Below, piece after piece: positions 61,908-64,000 of a stretch of 64,000 nt of DNA. The position numbers were made by a program, and so were the translations under genes. Under the pieces are notes generated by a model. That model saw nothing but the letters and a program-made list of their open reading frames with translations, did no database searches and was not told the origin of the DNA. Every line of letters starts with the position of its first letter. The stretch's first letter is position 1. This stretch comes from Mucilaginibacter sp. SG564 (GTDB lineage: Bacteria > Bacteroidota > Bacteroidia > Sphingobacteriales > Sphingobacteriaceae): contig NZ_JABGNA010000018.1 of NCBI RefSeq assembly GCF_013149275.1, positions 1 through 64,000 on the forward strand. Direction: 5' to 3'.

Positions 61908-64000
61908 AACGGTAGCCCGATACCAAAATTCAGCTGCATAAAGTTGTAGCTGTCGCCTGCCGTAACTTTTCCACTGGCATCTTTGCTGGTGGCATTGTTT
62001 TGGAGATAAGCCTTCTTAAACGGGCCATCACTAAATAATTCACCAAAGTGTTTGATGAGTACCCACTGATCGGAGCCGTTAAACTGTGGATCTTTAAATT
62101 TAAATGCCGCGTCGAGCCTGAAGATAAAGAAGCCGAGGTCGAACCGTAAACCTGTACCTACACCTACCGCGGTGGATTGCAGCAAATTATTAAACCGGAA
62201 CTCACCATCCGGATTTTCGGCCTTTTTGCCTAAACGCCATACGTTGCCGGCATCCATAAATACCGCTCCCTTTAATTTGGCTCCCCAAAAGTTATTGGCT
62301 ATGGTATACCGGTATTCGGCATTGCCAATTATTTTTATTTCTCCAAACTGATCAAGATATTTTAAACCTGCGCGGGTATTATAATTATCGCCATAAAAGG
62401 TACCACGGTTAAACTGTCCCGGACCTAAGGTACGTGGCAGCCACGCCCTTATATCATTAGCGCCACCGGTATAAAAGTTTTTTTCAAATATCAATTGATC
62501 ACTGTTACCGTAAGGGATACCAATACCCGGATTTATACGGAATATAAATTGCCGTTCCCCACCCAGCGTTTTATAAATACGCAAGTCCAGTTCGGTTTTG
62601 GCATATTGCGAAAAAGTATAGCCAAATACTTTACGCTCATTATCCGCATCTCTTGAGGTATTAAACACGCTGCTTGCCAGGCTCAGAAAATTACCCCCAA
62701 TATCTAAACTACCGCGGAAATAGGTAAAATTCTTATAAGAGTTTAGTTCAAGAGCGTTATACTGAAAAGTATACTGGCTACCCGTGGTAAATGTAGTACG
62801 ACCAATTAGCCGCACATACGAAAGCCTGTTTTGGCTGATCAAAGTATCTCTGGCTGCGGGATCAAGTATACCCCGTGAAAATTCGACACTGATAGGTGTA
62901 ATGGTATGTTGTTTACGCCCGGTTTCAAAAAAATCATAGGTAATTGAGTTGATAAAACTCTCGCGCCTTACCAGGCCTTTTTGATAAAACAATGAATAGT
63001 TACTGGAGAATGTTGTATGCGGTACACCAAATTTACCCAACAATGGAAAATCAAACGGTGTTAAGATACGGGGATAGATCAGGTTAACCCCTGCCCTCAG
63101 CTCCTGGTTTTGGATGCTATGCCCATTATCAAATAAAATACTCCAGTTTAATTTTACCTGTAATATAGCAGCCTGTTTAAACACATTACGGTTGGTGAAG
63201 GTGTTACCTATGTTATAACCAAAACGCCCGCCGCTAAACAGGATCTCGCCCTCCACATGGTCTGACATTTTTTTGAGCGGCACAATATCTATCTGCGTAT
63301 TGAGCCGGTTGGAGCTATCGGCCAATTTTGAATAAGTGGGATTGGGCACATTACGGAAAACATTTAATTCCGAAAGCCTGGTAGTGGTTAATGTTTGCTT
63401 ATCTATATTATAAAGCTCCCCCTTCCGAAGAAAATCATAATCCTTTACTACCCTCGGCTTAAAACGGCCCGAGAAGTCAACAAACCTGAATTGCGAATCA
63501 ACCTGCAAAGTGTCGGCCTTACCTGTTGTGCGGCCGCTACTGCGCGAAATGGTAACCAGCGTATTATTGAGGGTGTAAACTGGGTGCTCCTTTTTACCTG
63601 CCGGGTTATCAATGATCATTTTAACATCAACCACGCTATTATTAAAGGTGGAGTCGTAATCAAAACTCACATACTGCCTGTAAAAATCAAAGTAACCATT
63701 CCGCTTCATCAGCGAGTATATCTCATCCCGGTCATGGGCCAGGCTATCGGTATCAAAACGTGCCCCCGGCGAAATGTGGGATATCTTAACACGGTTGGCG
63801 TCGAATAAATTTTTAATGTTTCTATCGGCAATACTATCTGATACCTTCCGTATCCGGAACATAGGGCCCTCCTGCGCGGTAAAAACCAGCTCGGCCTTTT
63901 GTTTTTTAACAACAATGCTATCCGTTACCTTGGCTTTCAGATAGCCACGGTTCTGGATATATCTTTCTATCTGAAAACGCGAAAACTCCACCAGGTTACT
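61904..64000 (-). CDS. BamA/TamA-family outer-membrane protein (N-terminus cut by the window)
   Basis: The frame is open to the right edge: the GTG at 63989-63991 is internal, and about 698 residues are visible. Residues before the barrel are POTRA-like (FQIERYIQNRGYLKAKVTDS). The C-terminal Omp85 barrel has ILFSGGRFGYNIGNTFTNRN, the conserved loop FYTGGANDIRAWLPRTLGPG, and a final FMQLNFGIGLPF ending in Phe. It is probably the Bacteroidota TamA-like protein with a role in outer-membrane assembly. It is not the essential five-POTRA BamA, as far as can be seen. Confidence 0.88.
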   Translation of the reverse strand, partial: SNLVEFSRFQIERYIQNRGYLKAKVTDSIVVKKQKAELVFTAQEGPMFRIRKVSDSIADRNIKNLFDANRVKISHISPGARFDTDSLAHDRDEIYSLMKRNGYFDFYRQYVSFDYDSTFNNSVVDVKMIIDNPAGKKEHPVYTLNNTLVTISRSSGRTTGKADTLQVDSQFRFVDFSGRFKPRVVKDYDFLRKGELYNIDKQTLTTTRLSELNVFRNVPNPTYSKLADSSNRLNTQIDIVPLKKMSDHVEGEILFSGGRFGYNIGNTFTNRNVFKQAAILQVKLNWSILFDNGHSIQNQELRAGVNLIYPRILTPFDFPLLGKFGVPHTTFSSNYSLFYQKGLVRRESFINSITYDFFETGRKQHTITPISVEFSRGILDPAARDTLISQNRLSYVRLIGRTTFTTGSQYTFQYNALELNSYKNFTYFRGSLDIGGNFLSLASSVFNTSRDADNERKVFGYTFSQYAKTELDLRIYKTLGGERQFIFRINPGIGIPYGNSDQLIFEKNFYTGGANDIRAWLPRTLGPGQFNRGTFYGDNYNTRAGLKYLDQFGEIKIIGNAEYRYTIANNFWGAKLKGAVFMDAGNVWRLGKKAENPDGEFRFNNLLQSTAVGVGTGLRFDLGFFIFRLDAAFKFKDPQFNGSDQWVLIKHFGELFSDGPFKKAYLQNNATSKDASGKVTAGDSYNFMQLNFGIGLPF

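Overview
The window looks like a chromosomal segment of a Bacteroidota bacterium, most likely order Sphingobacteriales and possibly Mucilaginibacter or a close relative. The genus is a guess from gene content. Supporting signs are a SusC/SusD pair, a large OMP_b-brl-type TonB receptor, the long (insert-containing) form of IspG, a GNAT-nitrilase fusion, a DUF2723 membrane protein, a split KdpD, permease-prefix FtsX proteins, and several promoters fitting the Bacteroidota pattern TTG-N19/21-TAnnTTTG. I see no prophage, transposase, CRISPR array, rRNA or integron. About 50 protein genes and one tRNA (Gln, UUG) are supported. The last gene (BamA/TamA-like) is cut by the right edge.

Layout. 1-10.5 kb: hemA, a DoxX-like protein, GNAT-nitrilase, a secreted thioredoxin-like protein, an alpha/beta hydrolase, a UlaG/NAPE-PLD-like metallo-hydrolase, an RDD protein and ispG. 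10.6-19.8 kb: a LytS/LytTR two-component pair, an AraC regulator, a small barrel protein, an ABM-domain protein, a PoxB-like pyruvate:quinone oxidoreductase, an M1 peptidase and an ArsC/YffB-like protein. 19.8-30.4 kb: TonB receptor, pth-rplY-prs, tRNA-Gln, DUF2723, accA and a Spy-like protein. 30.8-32.6 kb: a secreted GH43 enzyme with C-terminal modules. 33.1-41.1 kb: a complete kdp potassium-uptake locus on the minus strand (a 30-aa membrane peptide, kdpF, A, B, C, the KdpD sensor half and a separate histidine kinase) with no kdpE. 41.5-44.6 kb: AraC plus a flavin reductase-like protein, and a divergent DoxX / HxlR-PNPOx unit around a perfect palindrome. 45.1-51.4 kb: a small glycan-uptake locus (six-hairpin glycosidase, SusC, SusD). 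51.4-64 kb: an FtsX permease, DUF998, lipoproteins, an exported chorismate mutase, GH30, an exported endonuclease/phosphatase-family protein, purU, a cupin and the BamA-like barrel.

The most unusual content is between, and twice inside, the genes. Most longer intergenic gaps hold fold-back repeats of several families that occur in reusable modules: CATTGCGAG hairpins, TGTCACCCTGAG hairpins, CCCTC...GAGGG hairpins, and a CTCGCGGGAGCG/CAGCTTTCAGCTG module. Two ~210-bp composite copies lie inverted around accA and the Spy-like gene. A separate class consists of imperfect 7-nt tandem arrays, often in inverted pairs. Three such arrays lie in frame inside ispG, and one supplies the stop codon of a cupin gene. 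An AT-rich element of about 190 bp occurs twice, each time just upstream of a gene and in the same orientation to it. Every spacer longer than 11 nt between kdpA and kdpD contains a fold-back.

All calls come from reading the sequence and translations. No database search was run.
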